DNA from: Pseudomonas moorei
GTDB lineage: Bacteria; Pseudomonadota; Gammaproteobacteria; Pseudomonadales; Pseudomonadaceae
Length of the DNA: 64,000 bases
Reading direction: 5' to 3'
Assembly (NCBI RefSeq): GCF_008801475.1
Contig: NZ_VZPP01000008.1
Span: 248,001 to 312,000, forward strand
Shown here in pieces: positions 54,221-63,925 of the stretch. The notes beneath the pieces are model-generated. The model was not told where the DNA came from and ran no database searches. It saw only the letters and a list, made by a program, of their open reading frames with translations. The translations under genes and the position numbers were made by a program. How positions within the stretch are numbered: the first letter of the stretch is position 1; each line of letters starts with the position of its first letter.

Positions 54221-55228
54221 ATGATCCCGATGACGCGCCCGCGCTTTTTACCCGACAACTTCACCCTGACCCTGGTCGGCGTGGTCCTGCTCGCCAGCTT
54301 GCTGCCTGCCAGTGGCCAAGTGGCGGTGGGCTTTGGCTGGTTGACCAATATCGCCATTGCCCTGCTGTTTTTCCTGCATGGCGCCAAATTGTCCCGCGAA
54401 TCGATCATCGCCGGTGCCGGTCACTGGCGCTTGCATTTGCTGGTGTTCGGCCTGACCTTCGTGCTGTTTCCGCTGCTCGGCCTGGCGCTCAAGCCTGTCC
54501 TGTCGCCGTTGATCGGTGACGACCTGTACATGGGCATGCTCTACCTCTGCGCGCTGCCGGCCACGGTGCAGTCGGCGATTGCCTTTACTTCCCTGGCACG
54601 CGGCAACATTCCGGCGGCGATTTGCAGCGCGGCGGCGTCCAGCCTGTTCGGGATTTTCCTCACGCCATTGCTGGTGACGCTGCTGTTGAACGTGCACGGC
54701 GACGGCGGCTCGACCGTTGATGCGATCGTGAAGATCAGCGTGCAACTGTTGCTGCCGTTCGTTGCCGGGCAGATCGCACGACGCTGGATCGGCGCCTGGG
54801 TCGGGCGCAACAAGAGCTGGCTGAAGTTCGTCGATCAGGGCTCGATTCTGCTGGTGGTCTACGGGGCTTTCAGCGAGGCGGTAAACGAAGGCATCTGGCA
54901 TCAGATTCCGTTGCGGGACCTGGCCGGGTTGGTGGTCGCCTGCTGCGTGGTGCTGGGGCTGGTACTGGCGGCGTCTACCGTGCTGGGCAAGGCCTTTGGC
55001 TTCAATCAGGAAGACCGCATCACCATTCTCTTTTGCGGCTCGAAAAAGAGCTTGGCCACCGGGGTGCCGATGGCGCAAGTGCTGTTCGCCGGCAGCACCA
55101 TTGGTGTGTTGATCCTGCCGCTGATGTTGTTCCATCAGATTCAACTGATGGTGTGTGCGGTCCTGGCGCAGCGCTACGCTAATCGCCAGGAGTCGGTGGC
55201 TGAACTGATGGGGCAGGTCGATCCTTGA
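54221..55228 (+). CDS. Bile acid:sodium symporter-family protein (YfeH/SLC10A7-like)
   Basis: 335 residues, about nine to ten membrane helices. ALLFFLHGAKLSRESIIAG, LPATVQSAIAFTSLARGN and FCGSKKSLATGVPMAQVLF are characteristic of the YfeH-like branch of the SBF fold. The substrate is unknown; organic acids are plausible. A second in-frame ATG at 54230 is possible. No operon partners. Confidence 0.86.
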   Translation: MIPMTRPRFLPDNFTLTLVGVVLLASLLPASGQVAVGFGWLTNIAIALLFFLHGAKLSRESIIAGAGHWRLHLLVFGLTFVLFPLLGLALKPVLSPLIGDDLYMGMLYLCALPATVQSAIAFTSLARGNIPAAICSAAASSLFGIFLTPLLVTLLLNVHGDGGSTVDAIVKISVQLLLPFVAGQIARRWIGAWVGRNKSWLKFVDQGSILLVVYGAFSEAVNEGIWHQIPLRDLAGLVVACCVVLGLVLAASTVLGKAFGFNQEDRITILFCGSKKSLATGVPMAQVLFAGSTIGVLILPLMLFHQIQLMVCAVLAQRYANRQESVAELMGQVDP

Positions 55229-55257
55229 ATGACACGGGCCGGGATTTGAATCCCGGC

Positions 55258-56241
55258 TCAAACATTCGACGTCGATGCACCCGGGGTTCGCGTGGCACCG
55301 CTGCGCACTTCCCTGGCGGTGCAGCCGAAGTGCTGGCGGAAGCTTCGGGTGAATTGCGCCTGATCACTGAATCCCCAACGCATGGCCAGTTCACCGATCG
55401 ACAGGTGGCAATTGGGGTCGTGCAGGCCTCGGTGGACCGCTTCGAGACGGCGCAGACGAATCCATTCCCCGAGGCTGTAGGGCGTGCTGTTGAAGAGTTT
55501 GTGCAAATAGCGCACGGACAGTCCGCAAGCATCCGCGATGACTTGTGGCGCCAGGTCCGGGTTGCCCAGCTGCTTCTCGACGTATTGCTCGATGCGTTGC
55601 AAATGCATGGCCGCCAGGTTCGAACTTTCACTGTTGAGCACTCGCTCATCGTCGCGCAAGGCCATTAGCAAGGTTGAAAGTGCCTGCTCCAGCAGCATGT
55701 GGCGGGCGGGTTCGTCGCATTCGTCGAAGCGGGCGGCGCACATCGCCAGTTGATCGACGAAGATTCGCCCGAGTGCGCGCTTGGCATCGAAGCAGAAGCG
55801 GGTGTAGCGCTCGGCCCCGCGCAGTTGCCCATGCAAGGCGCGCTCGGGGAGCTTGAACACCCAGAGGTCGTTGTCGCTGGCGTAATGAAAGCGGTAGGGC
55901 GCATCGCCCCGTTCGAAGATAAACCCCCCGGGCTGGCAATGCAGGGCGCGGCCGTCCTGTTCGAAATGCACTTCGCTGCGACGCGGTACGGTGACCAGGT
56001 AGCAGGCTTCGCGATCTTCACTGACCTGGGCTTTGCTGCGTGAATAGCCCAGCTGACTGGAGCGCAAGCGTGACAGGGTCAGCGGGGTGCTGCCGGTTTC
56101 CCAGATCTGCAGGCTGCCACTGAAGGCGCTGCTGGGGGCGAACTCCAGGGATAAAGGGAAATAAGCGTTGCCGATGGCCTGGGACCAGAGCGGCTGGCGT
56201 TGACTGTCGGGCCAGGAACGGGTGGAAAGTTTGTACGCCAT
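55258..56241 (-). CDS. AraC-family regulator (FeaR/AraC-binding-like N domain)
   Basis: 327 residues. An N-terminal cupin-like ligand domain of the AraC-binding-like type (residues 20-200; SSQLGYSRSKAQV, CQPGGFIFERGDAPYRF) precedes a C-terminal AraC DNA-binding domain (about 215-315) with two helix-turn-helix units (LAPQVIADACGLSVRYLHKLF and LSIGELAMRWGFSDQAQFTRSF). It stands at the 3' end of the hydantoinase genes, 96 bp from hyuA, on the same strand, and is the likely activator of that cluster. Confidence 0.86.
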   Translation of the reverse strand: MAYKLSTRSWPDSQRQPLWSQAIGNAYFPLSLEFAPSSAFSGSLQIWETGSTPLTLSRLRSSQLGYSRSKAQVSEDREACYLVTVPRRSEVHFEQDGRALHCQPGGFIFERGDAPYRFHYASDNDLWVFKLPERALHGQLRGAERYTRFCFDAKRALGRIFVDQLAMCAARFDECDEPARHMLLEQALSTLLMALRDDERVLNSESSNLAAMHLQRIEQYVEKQLGNPDLAPQVIADACGLSVRYLHKLFNSTPYSLGEWIRLRRLEAVHRGLHDPNCHLSIGELAMRWGFSDQAQFTRSFRQHFGCTAREVRSGATRTPGASTSNV

Positions 56242-56336
56242 GGCGGCCCTCGTATCTTTTTATTATGAGGACGGTGCCGAGGTAACGAACCCTCGGCACC
56301 GCTGGTTTGCCATCATTTGCCAATGCTTACGGGCGG

Positions 56337-58427
56337 TCAATCACCAGGTGTCAGCCGGTAGGTGGCCGAGGGTGCCAGCGTCGCCTGCCAGCCCGGGGGG
56401 ACGACGATGTTGGTGGTCGTCTCCTCGATCACACAAGGGCCTTGCACGGTTTGCCCCGATTGCAGGCGATCGCCGTTGTACACCGGGGTTTCCTGCCAGC
56501 TCGACTGGGCGCTGAACAGCATCGGGCGGTAGCCGCTCGCCTGGGGCGCGACGTTTTCGCCGGGCAGCGGCAACTCCGGCATCGGTGGGCGTTGCAGGCG
56601 CGCAATCACCGAGCATTCGAGGTTGACCAGCTCGGCGGGACTTTCAGGCTCACTGTAGGAAAACAGCGCTTTGTGCCGCGTATGAAACGCTTCCCGTAAG
56701 GCCACCAGACTCGACGGATCCAGCTGATCGCAGGTCAGCTCGACGCTGCATTCGTGAATCTGGCCGAGGTAGCGGATCTCCAGGTTATACAGGCACTCCA
56801 CGTTGTCGTCGGCGCCGAAACCATCGTCTCGCAGGTCGGTCATGCCGCGCTCGCGCAGGTCGCGCAGCGTCTGATTGAGTAACGGCAGGTCAACCAGATC
56901 GTCGTCCAGGCGCATCGGCAGGGTGGCCAACTGGTCGTATCGGATGTCCGAGAGAATCTGACCGTAAGCGCACAGCCCCGAAGCCACTTTCGGAATCAGC
57001 ACCACCTGGCTGCCGATTTCCTCGGCCAGACGCATGACGTGCATGCCCGCCGCACCGCCGGCGCCAATCAGGGCGAAGTCCCGCGGGTCGTAACCGCGCT
57101 CTACCGAGACCCGGCGAATGCCGCTGACCATGTTCAGATTGACCAGAGTGATGATGCCGATGGCCGCACGTTCGACGCTGATGCCCAAATGATCGGCGAT
57201 TTTGCTGCGGATCGCGTCGATGGCCGCCTTGCGATTGAGGCGGATACTGCCGCCCAACAGCGCGCCGTCGGCCAGGTAGCCCAGGGCGAGGTTGGCGTCG
57301 GTCACGGTGGGCTCGGTGCCGCCCTTGCCGTAGCACACCGGTCCGGGGTTGGCACCCGCACTGCGCGGGCCGACCTGGAGCATGCCGAAGTCATCGAGGT
57401 AGGCAATCGAGCCGCCACCGGCGCCGAGGGTTTCCACTTGGATCATTGGCACACCGATGCGATAGCGCAGGAAATCGGTGTCCTTGCTGAAGTTGGTGCG
57501 CCCGGATTTGCTCAGGGTGATGTCGAACGACGTGCCACCCATGTCCACGGTGATCACGTTATCGATGCCGAATGGCTGCGCGACACACAACCCCGCTTGC
57601 GGCGCGGAGGCCGGGCCGGAGTTGATGGCATTCACCGCACGCTCTCGCATCACCACGCCCGGCGCCAGGCCGCCGTTGGACTGGAAGTAGCGCGTCGGTT
57701 GTTGCGCGCCAAGCTCTTCGAACAGCGCGTCGATCCGTTCGATGTAGCGGCCCATGACCGGGCTCAGGTAGGCGTTGACCACCGCGGTCGAGGTGCGGGT
57801 GTATTCGCGGATCTGCGGGAACACTTCGCTGCCGGTGCAGACGAATACCCCCGGCAATGCCGCGCGCACCATTGCGGCGGTGCGCAATTCATGGTCCGGG
57901 TTGCGCACTGACCAGACGAAGGAAATGGCTACCGCTTTCACGTCTTGTTCGCGGAAATACTCGATGGCCTGGCGAATCGCGTCTTCATCCAGCGCGGCGT
58001 GTTCGCTGCCATCGCTGAGCATTCGCCCGCCGATGGGCCGGCGCAGGTGGCGCGGCACCAGCATGAACGCCGGCGGGTAGCTGGCGTCGTAGCGATGCCC
58101 GTCTTCCTTGTGGCCCAGGCGGATTTCCAGGCTGTCTTCATGGCCGTCGGTGCACAGCAGGCCAACCTTCACTCCGGTCTTTTCGATCAGTGCGTTGAGG
58201 GCCACGGTGGTGCCGTTGATGCACAGGTCACAGTCGCCAATGATCTCGGCCGGCGTGCGGCCGATGGCGTCGGCGATCTGCGCCAGGCCGTTGCGGATCG
58301 CGATTGTGCCGTCCTGGGGCGTGGAGGGCGCCTTGAACAGCTGCACGTTGCCGCTGCGGTCGGCGAGGATGAAATCGGTGAAGGTGCCGCCGGCGTCGAT
58401 GCCCAGACGATATTGTTGCTTGCTCAT
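56337..58427 (-). CDS. hyuA: Hydantoinase/oxoprolinase A subunit (HyuA)
   Basis: 696 residues from the ATG at 58427. An actin-like ATPase fold: GIDAGGTFTDFILAD (phosphate 1) at residues 9-23, INGTTVALNALI near 75, VDMGGTSFDITL near 295, and SLRGAGGAAGMHV-type GAGGAAGMHVMRLAEEIG near 460. Matches the A subunit of ATP-dependent N-methylhydantoinase, 5-oxoprolinase and acetone carboxylase enzymes. It overlaps no gene but lies 39 bp after hyuB. The amide ring substrate cannot be read; a hydantoin is favoured by the NCS1 permease. Confidence 0.9.
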   Translation of the reverse strand: MSKQQYRLGIDAGGTFTDFILADRSGNVQLFKAPSTPQDGTIAIRNGLAQIADAIGRTPAEIIGDCDLCINGTTVALNALIEKTGVKVGLLCTDGHEDSLEIRLGHKEDGHRYDASYPPAFMLVPRHLRRPIGGRMLSDGSEHAALDEDAIRQAIEYFREQDVKAVAISFVWSVRNPDHELRTAAMVRAALPGVFVCTGSEVFPQIREYTRTSTAVVNAYLSPVMGRYIERIDALFEELGAQQPTRYFQSNGGLAPGVVMRERAVNAINSGPASAPQAGLCVAQPFGIDNVITVDMGGTSFDITLSKSGRTNFSKDTDFLRYRIGVPMIQVETLGAGGGSIAYLDDFGMLQVGPRSAGANPGPVCYGKGGTEPTVTDANLALGYLADGALLGGSIRLNRKAAIDAIRSKIADHLGISVERAAIGIITLVNLNMVSGIRRVSVERGYDPRDFALIGAGGAAGMHVMRLAEEIGSQVVLIPKVASGLCAYGQILSDIRYDQLATLPMRLDDDLVDLPLLNQTLRDLRERGMTDLRDDGFGADDNVECLYNLEIRYLGQIHECSVELTCDQLDPSSLVALREAFHTRHKALFSYSEPESPAELVNLECSVIARLQRPPMPELPLPGENVAPQASGYRPMLFSAQSSWQETPVYNGDRLQSGQTVQGPCVIEETTTNIVVPPGWQATLAPSATYRLTPGD

Positions 58428-58466
58428 GATGAGGGATTCCAGATTGCTCAAAGGGGCCGGGCTCGA

Positions 58467-60212
58467 TTAGTTCGCCGCACGGCAGGCGCTGGTCGCGGCG
58501 TCATCGACCTGGCCGTTGCTGTCGATCACCACGCCGTATTCCAGCCGGGCGCCGTCGCGGGACACCAGGCCGTTGCGCACATCGTTGACCACGCTGGCCA
58601 CCGGGCGGCGCAGCGGATTGCCGTAGCCACCGCCGCCGGGGTTGACGTTGATCACCCGTTCGCCCGGCTGCGCGGTGAGTTGCGCGTTGTAGATGAAAGA
58701 CTGTTCCTCACCGTCGGCCTTGCGGTGGATCAGCCGCCCCAATTTCGGTTCGAGCAGGACGTTGTTCGCGCCCGCAGCACCCGACGTCGGCAGTTGCCGG
58801 CCCTCGCCAAAGCCCACCACCGTCATCGCATGGTTCAGCGGTTCGATTTCGATGCGCGTGCCCGAGCCACCGCGAAATTCGCCGGCACCGCCGCTGTCGG
58901 TCATCAGGCTGTAGCGATGGATGAGGATCGGGTAGGCGTACTCCAGCAACTCGATGTCACCGGACATCAGTGCGCCGAAACAGCACAGCGGACCGCACGC
59001 CGGCCAACCGTCCATGGCCTTGTTCGCACCGGCACCGGAGATGATCGAAGCGAGCACCATGGTCACGTACTCGTCGTTGCCATTGCGCGGGTCGTGGCCG
59101 GCGATGTTGATCCCGCTGGCGTGGCCCCAGGAGGCGGTCACACGGTCGGGCGCGGCTTGCTCCAGGGCCTGGCGCACCGCATCGGCCAGGGTTTCCATCG
59201 GCGTGGTGGTGCTGTTGACGTGGGGCGCCGGTTCCCGGGCGTTGCACAGGGTGCCCGGTGGGCCCAGATCAACGGACACGCAGCGGTACAGCCCTTCGTT
59301 GTAGGGCGGTGGCACCTGGGCGAACATCATCAGCCCCAGGTAAACCCCGGACACCGAGTTGCCGGCGTACGAGTTGATGAAGTAGGGCACCTGGGGCGGG
59401 CTTTCGATGAGGATGTGCGCCTCGTCGCCGCGAATCTCCACCTGCGCGGTGATCGACAATTCACCCAGCCCATGGCCCGAGTCTTCCAGCACTGCGGTGC
59501 CGGTGTAAAAGCCGTCCGGCACATCACGCAGCAGGGCACGCATGTGCCGGTCCGCCATGTCTTTCAACTCGGCGATGCACGCGCGCACCTGCTCCACGCC
59601 GTAGCGATCGAGCAGTTCGAGCAAGTGCCGTTCGCCGACGTTGCAGGCGCCGTATTGGGCGTTGAGATCGCCTTCCTGATAGGCACGGGCGCGCATGTTG
59701 GTCAGCAGCAGGTTGATCACGTCCTCGCGGCGCTTGCCCCGTGACCACAGTTTCACCGGCGGGATGCGCAAGCCTTCGGCGTAGATTTCCCTGGCGTCGG
59801 GGTTGTAGCCGGCGGGCACCGGGCCGCCGATGTCGGTCAGATGACCTTTGCAGACGGCCCAGAACACCAGCTCGCCCTGGTAGAACACCGGTTTGTACAT
59901 GCAGCAGTCGAGGATGTGGCTGCCCATGTAGGCGGGATCGTTGTGGTAGATCACATCGCCTTCCTCGACCTCGTCACCGAAGAATCCGGCGACGCATTTC
60001 ATCGCCGGAATCAGCGAACCGAGGTGAATCGGGATGTCCTGGCCTTGCAGGATCATTTCCGGAAGGTGGTCGAACAGTGCGTTCGAATAGTCGTGAGCCA
60101 GGTTGAAAACGCTCGAACGACCGGTTTTCTCAAGGGTGATGGTCATTTCGCGCTGCGCGGTTTCCAGCGCGCCTCGCACGACGGCCAGGGTGATCGGATC
60201 TACTGTACTCAT
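58467..60212 (-). CDS. hyuB: Hydantoinase/oxoprolinase B subunit (HyuB)
   Basis: 581 residues. HyuB hallmarks: the N-terminal DPITLAVVRGALETAQREM, SVFNLAHDYSNALFDH, HNDPAYMGSHILDCCMYKPVF (metal-site region) and GEFRGGSGTRIEIEPLNHAM near 445, ending with NVNPGGGGYGNPLRRPV. It is the subunit that binds the ring substrate and performs ring opening driven by ATP from HyuA. Forms an operon with hyuA and follows the permease gene. Confidence 0.9.
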   Translation of the reverse strand: MSTVDPITLAVVRGALETAQREMTITLEKTGRSSVFNLAHDYSNALFDHLPEMILQGQDIPIHLGSLIPAMKCVAGFFGDEVEEGDVIYHNDPAYMGSHILDCCMYKPVFYQGELVFWAVCKGHLTDIGGPVPAGYNPDAREIYAEGLRIPPVKLWSRGKRREDVINLLLTNMRARAYQEGDLNAQYGACNVGERHLLELLDRYGVEQVRACIAELKDMADRHMRALLRDVPDGFYTGTAVLEDSGHGLGELSITAQVEIRGDEAHILIESPPQVPYFINSYAGNSVSGVYLGLMMFAQVPPPYNEGLYRCVSVDLGPPGTLCNAREPAPHVNSTTTPMETLADAVRQALEQAAPDRVTASWGHASGINIAGHDPRNGNDEYVTMVLASIISGAGANKAMDGWPACGPLCCFGALMSGDIELLEYAYPILIHRYSLMTDSGGAGEFRGGSGTRIEIEPLNHAMTVVGFGEGRQLPTSGAAGANNVLLEPKLGRLIHRKADGEEQSFIYNAQLTAQPGERVINVNPGGGGYGNPLRRPVASVVNDVRNGLVSRDGARLEYGVVIDSNGQVDDAATSACRAAN

Positions 60213-60392
60213 GGGTCACCAGAAATCTTGTTGTTATCCAGGTGAAGGTCAGGACGAATGTCTAACCCACGACATCAAACTACGCGCTCGAACCGGTGGT
60301 CGGCTTGGCGCAAAGTGCACTGGAAATTGATTGCCCGTGCACTGTTGGTTGGTTTGTGTTCGCCTGAAGATGGTTATTAGAGAACGTAGGGA

Positions 60393-61754
60393 TCAGCCAC
60401 AACTGGCGCGCACGAACCAGCTGCGCCGGGCGTTGTTGAGCAGTAACCAGTAAGTACTGAAGGCACTGATGAAGGTCACGGGGGCCGACCAGGTAGCCAG
60501 TGTCGGATGGCCACAATTGAGCAGCGCAATGCCCAGGGCGGCGGCAAGAAACCAGGCCCCGAGACCGCAGGGATTGAAGGCACTGACCCGATCCACCTGG
60601 TATTCGATCCGGTCCTGGAACAGCTGGCTGTAGCGTGGCGAGAAAATGTGCGCCAGGGCGATCGCCACCCAGGCCACCACGAAGATGCTCTGGTACGACA
60701 GGGCCTGCAGGATGTAGTCGAAAACGTTCAGGCGCATCAGTGTGTAAACCAGAGCCCCGACGGCAATCGTCCAGGCGATGTAAGGCACTTTCGCCAGACC
60801 GATGCCGCCAAAGAAGGCCTGCATGTTGGTGGCCGCGAGGTAGAAATTTGCCGAGTTGATGCGCGTCTGGCTGACCCAGACGAAGATCAGGCCCCAAATC
60901 CCCATCAGCTCGATGATCGCCATCACCACCGACACCTCGCTCAGGCCACCGGGGGTGGGAATGGTCCCGGTGAGGAAGATCCCGACCAGGCCATTGATCA
61001 AAAAGGTAAAGGTGTAGAAGGGCAGGCCGAAGTTGAAGCGGCCATGGTAGGTGGCGTCTTCCTTGCGGCCGAAACGTGCGTAGTCCCAGGTGTACATCAT
61101 CAGGATCCACACGCCCATGAAGTAGCAGAAGCAGTCCCACCAGCCGTTCACTACCGGACCGCTCGCCGGGCCCATTTGCAACCAGGCCGCGCTGTAGCCG
61201 TATTGCCCGATGGTCACCCCCACCAGCGCGACCAGACCGATCAGATAGAAGGGCAGCAGTACGCCGTTGAGCTTGTCCATCCAGTTTTGCACGCTGCCTA
61301 CAATCAACGGCACGCTGTACAGCACCACCAACAGGTACGCCTGATTGATCGACAGCGAGGGCACATACTGGTGGATCGCAATGGCAATCACCGAGCCTTC
61401 AAACACGCTGTAATAGGTCGCGGTGGCGAAGAAGATCAAGGTGGCGAGGACCGCGCCCTTGCGCCCGAACAGCACCCGCGAAAACAACGCGACCGACAGT
61501 CCGGTCTTGATCGCATAACGCGATATCACGCCGTTGATGGCCGCGTAGGTGACGACCGACAACAGCAGGCCGACGATCGCGTTTTGAGTGCCGAAGGTCA
61601 TTGCCAGCGTGGCAGAAACGACAAGCCAGAACATCGCGCTGCAAATGCCCCACCAGGCCATCGTCAGCGAGCGTTTACTCATGCGGTGTGTGTCGGCAAC
61701 GGCGGTGACCGAAAAGTCGTTGCTGTTGCCCTGTTTCGGGAGGATGGCGGCCAT
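60393..61754 (-). CDS. NCS1-family (cytosine/hydantoin-type) permease
   Basis: 453 residues from the ATG at 61754 (AGAGAAG upstream). Twelve membrane helices; the first (MAWWGICSAMFWLVVSATLA) and the glycine-rich repeats GLSVALFSRVLFGRKGAVLATLIFF are typical of NCS1 carriers such as CodB and Mhp1. Upstream of hyuBA on the same strand (180-bp gap), it most likely imports the cyclic amide or nucleobase degraded by HyuAB. Confidence 0.87.
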   Translation of the reverse strand: MAAILPKQGNSNDFSVTAVADTHRMSKRSLTMAWWGICSAMFWLVVSATLAMTFGTQNAIVGLLLSVVTYAAINGVISRYAIKTGLSVALFSRVLFGRKGAVLATLIFFATATYYSVFEGSVIAIAIHQYVPSLSINQAYLLVVLYSVPLIVGSVQNWMDKLNGVLLPFYLIGLVALVGVTIGQYGYSAAWLQMGPASGPVVNGWWDCFCYFMGVWILMMYTWDYARFGRKEDATYHGRFNFGLPFYTFTFLINGLVGIFLTGTIPTPGGLSEVSVVMAIIELMGIWGLIFVWVSQTRINSANFYLAATNMQAFFGGIGLAKVPYIAWTIAVGALVYTLMRLNVFDYILQALSYQSIFVVAWVAIALAHIFSPRYSQLFQDRIEYQVDRVSAFNPCGLGAWFLAAALGIALLNCGHPTLATWSAPVTFISAFSTYWLLLNNARRSWFVRASCG

Positions 61755-61930
61755 GGTTCTTCTCTTGTTTTTGGATGAAGAACCCGGATGGTAAGAGGCC
61801 TGTGGCGCCGGATGATTGCGGTTGGCGGCCCTGTCTTTTGTCATGGAGTGAAGTGGTGGGGACGATGATCCTGCGTCACCGATCCGACAGTTGCCGGGCC
61901 AGTGACGAGGATTGATCCAGATGAAGCCGG

Positions 61931-63496
61931 TTATCGATTGAAGCGCTCGACCAGCGAGTATTGGGTGGACGCGGTCCGGGTCAGTTCCTTGCTCAGGTCC
62001 GTCGATTGATGCGCTTGCCCCGAGGTCTGATCGGCCAATTGGGCGATGGTGCTGATGTTGCGACTGATCTCTTCGGCGACGGCGGATTGTTCTTCCGTGG
62101 CGGCGGCAATCTGGCTGGCCATGTCGGTGATATGGGCGACCGCTTCGCTGATTCCGACCAGGGCCTGGTCGGCCTCAAGCACCCTGGCCACGCCTTCCTC
62201 GGCCTGCCGGTGACCGGACTCCATGATCTGCACGGCATTGTTGGACGAGGTCTGGAGCTTGGTGATCAGGTCATGGATCTGGGTGGTCGATTGCGAGGTT
62301 CGCTGTGCCAGCTGGCGTACCTCATCGGCCACGACGGCGAAGCCCCGGCCCATGTCGCCGGCCCGTGCCGCTTCGATGGCGGCGTTGAGTGCCAGCAGGT
62401 TGGTCTGGTCGGCGATGCCTTTGATCACGTCGACCACGGTGCCGATTTCGTTGCTGTCCCTGGCCAGTTGCGCCACGGTCTGGCCGGTTTCGCCGACGAC
62501 AGCGGAAAGGCGTTCGATGGCTTCGCGGGTGTCCCTGGCGACTTCGCGGCCGCGGCTGGTCAGCAAGTTGGCTTGTTGGGTGGCATCGGCCGTGCGCTGG
62601 ACGTGGCTGGCGACTTCCTGGGTGGTCGCGGCCATCTGGTTGATCGCGGTCGACACCTGCTCGGTTTCGACACGTTGGCGGTCGAGGCCCCTTGAGCTGT
62701 CAGTGGCCAGCAGGTCGGATTGTCCGGCCAGCGCACTGAGTTGCTCGGCTGAATCCTGCAGGCGCGTCAGACAGGTCTTCAGGCGAGCCGTCTGGCTGAC
62801 GAAAGCGGTTTCCAGGCGCGCCTGGAGCCCACGCTCGCCGCTGTACATCTGGGCGATCAAGGCATCGGAGGTCGACGGTTCAACCATCTGCAACAAACGC
62901 TGTGCTCCTTGCTTGTGCCGGTGTGCGGCGAGCAGGCTGATGGGCACGGCCAGGCCTGCGGTCAGCGCAATCGCCACGGGTGCACTGAAGAACAGGCCGC
63001 CCAGGGTGCTCGCCAGTCCCATGGCCAGGAACGGCAGGTAATCCACTAGCAGCGGTTGCCAGGTGTCCCGGTGCGCGATGGCCGGTTTGCCCTGGCTGAT
63101 GCGCTTGTACAAGGCTTCGGCGCGACGGATCTGATCCGCTGTGGGCTTGACCCTGACCGACTCGAAGCCGGTCACTTCGATGCCCTCGAAAATGGGCGTG
63201 ACGTACGCGTTAACCCAATAGTGATCGCCATTTCTGGAGCGGTTCTTGACGATCCCCATCCAGGGCTGGCCTTGCTTGATAGTGCCCCACATGTGAGCGA
63301 ACACGGCGGGGGGGACATCGGGGTGGCGGACGATGTTCTGCGGCGCGCCGATCAGGTCGGCTCGATCAAAGCCACTGATTTCGACGAAGGCGTCATTGCA
63401 GTAGGTGATGACCCCGCGAACATTGGTCGTCGAGATCAGTTTTTGCTGAGGCGCGAGGGGGATCTCGCGTTGCGTGACCGGCTGATTATTTCTCAT
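61931..63496 (-). CDS. aer: Aer-type PAS-containing chemoreceptor (aerotaxis)
   Basis: 521 residues from the ATG at 63496 with AAGGAG at 8 bp, exactly the length of the known Pseudomonas Aer; a longer frame to 63586 is spurious. The N-terminal PAS domain (about 10-125) includes NVRGVITYCNDAFVEISGF, HPDVPPAVFAHMWGTIKQG and NGDHYWVNAYVTPI, the FAD-binding pattern. A membrane anchor (about residues 160-200) precedes the signalling domain with GRGFAVVADEVRQLAQRTSQS. It senses redox or oxygen state. Confidence 0.93.
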   Translation of the reverse strand: MRNNQPVTQREIPLAPQQKLISTTNVRGVITYCNDAFVEISGFDRADLIGAPQNIVRHPDVPPAVFAHMWGTIKQGQPWMGIVKNRSRNGDHYWVNAYVTPIFEGIEVTGFESVRVKPTADQIRRAEALYKRISQGKPAIAHRDTWQPLLVDYLPFLAMGLASTLGGLFFSAPVAIALTAGLAVPISLLAAHRHKQGAQRLLQMVEPSTSDALIAQMYSGERGLQARLETAFVSQTARLKTCLTRLQDSAEQLSALAGQSDLLATDSSRGLDRQRVETEQVSTAINQMAATTQEVASHVQRTADATQQANLLTSRGREVARDTREAIERLSAVVGETGQTVAQLARDSNEIGTVVDVIKGIADQTNLLALNAAIEAARAGDMGRGFAVVADEVRQLAQRTSQSTTQIHDLITKLQTSSNNAVQIMESGHRQAEEGVARVLEADQALVGISEAVAHITDMASQIAAATEEQSAVAEEISRNISTIAQLADQTSGQAHQSTDLSKELTRTASTQYSLVERFNR

Positions 63497-63925
63497 TCCG
63501 ATGACTCCTTGGTTCCTGTAGACAGGCCATCGGCAGTCAGTCGCAAAAATTGAGTCAATAAACTGAATAAAACTCATATATAACAATGAGTTGCATTTGA
63601 CTTTTAATCTGATTTGTCATGAGTTGCGGCCGGACGTGGCGCGACGCCATTCCAGCCAGTGGAAAGCGTAGACGCAGGGCGGGGGAAAAACAAAAAAGCC
63701 CGCTGGGGGGCGGGCTCTCTTTTTGGGGTCAAATCCTTTTGTGAACTCAATTTGCGCTCGCTGATGTGAGCGTTTCGTGAAAAGCATGTCAGCGGATTGG
63801 AAAACGTGCGCGCCATGCCAGGGAGGCGACGAGAGGCTTCGTTTGTCCCGCGAACCTTGCCATTGCCCCTGAACCGGCAGCGGACTGGCTTGCTCCTTCA
63901 GGGCAGCAAGCAGGTCGCTGCGTGA
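63497..63925. other. Intergenic region upstream of aer
   Basis: About 430 bp. An AT-rich stretch at 63546-63620 (with CTCATATATAACAATGAG) is the likely aer promoter, and a terminator lies at 63697-63720. No gene seen. Confidence 0.5.
63697..63720. terminator. Rho-independent terminator
   Basis: AGCCCGC / GCGGGCT stem with a G-rich loop, flanked by AAAAAA on the left and CTCTTTTT on the right. The flanking tracts let it act in both directions; on the minus strand it can terminate the partial gene that ends at 63926. Confidence 0.85.

Noticed and set aside
57945..59744. 599-residue open frame antisense to hyuA/hyuB
   Set aside because: Spans parts of two real genes and their gap, with typical mirror composition; no start signals.
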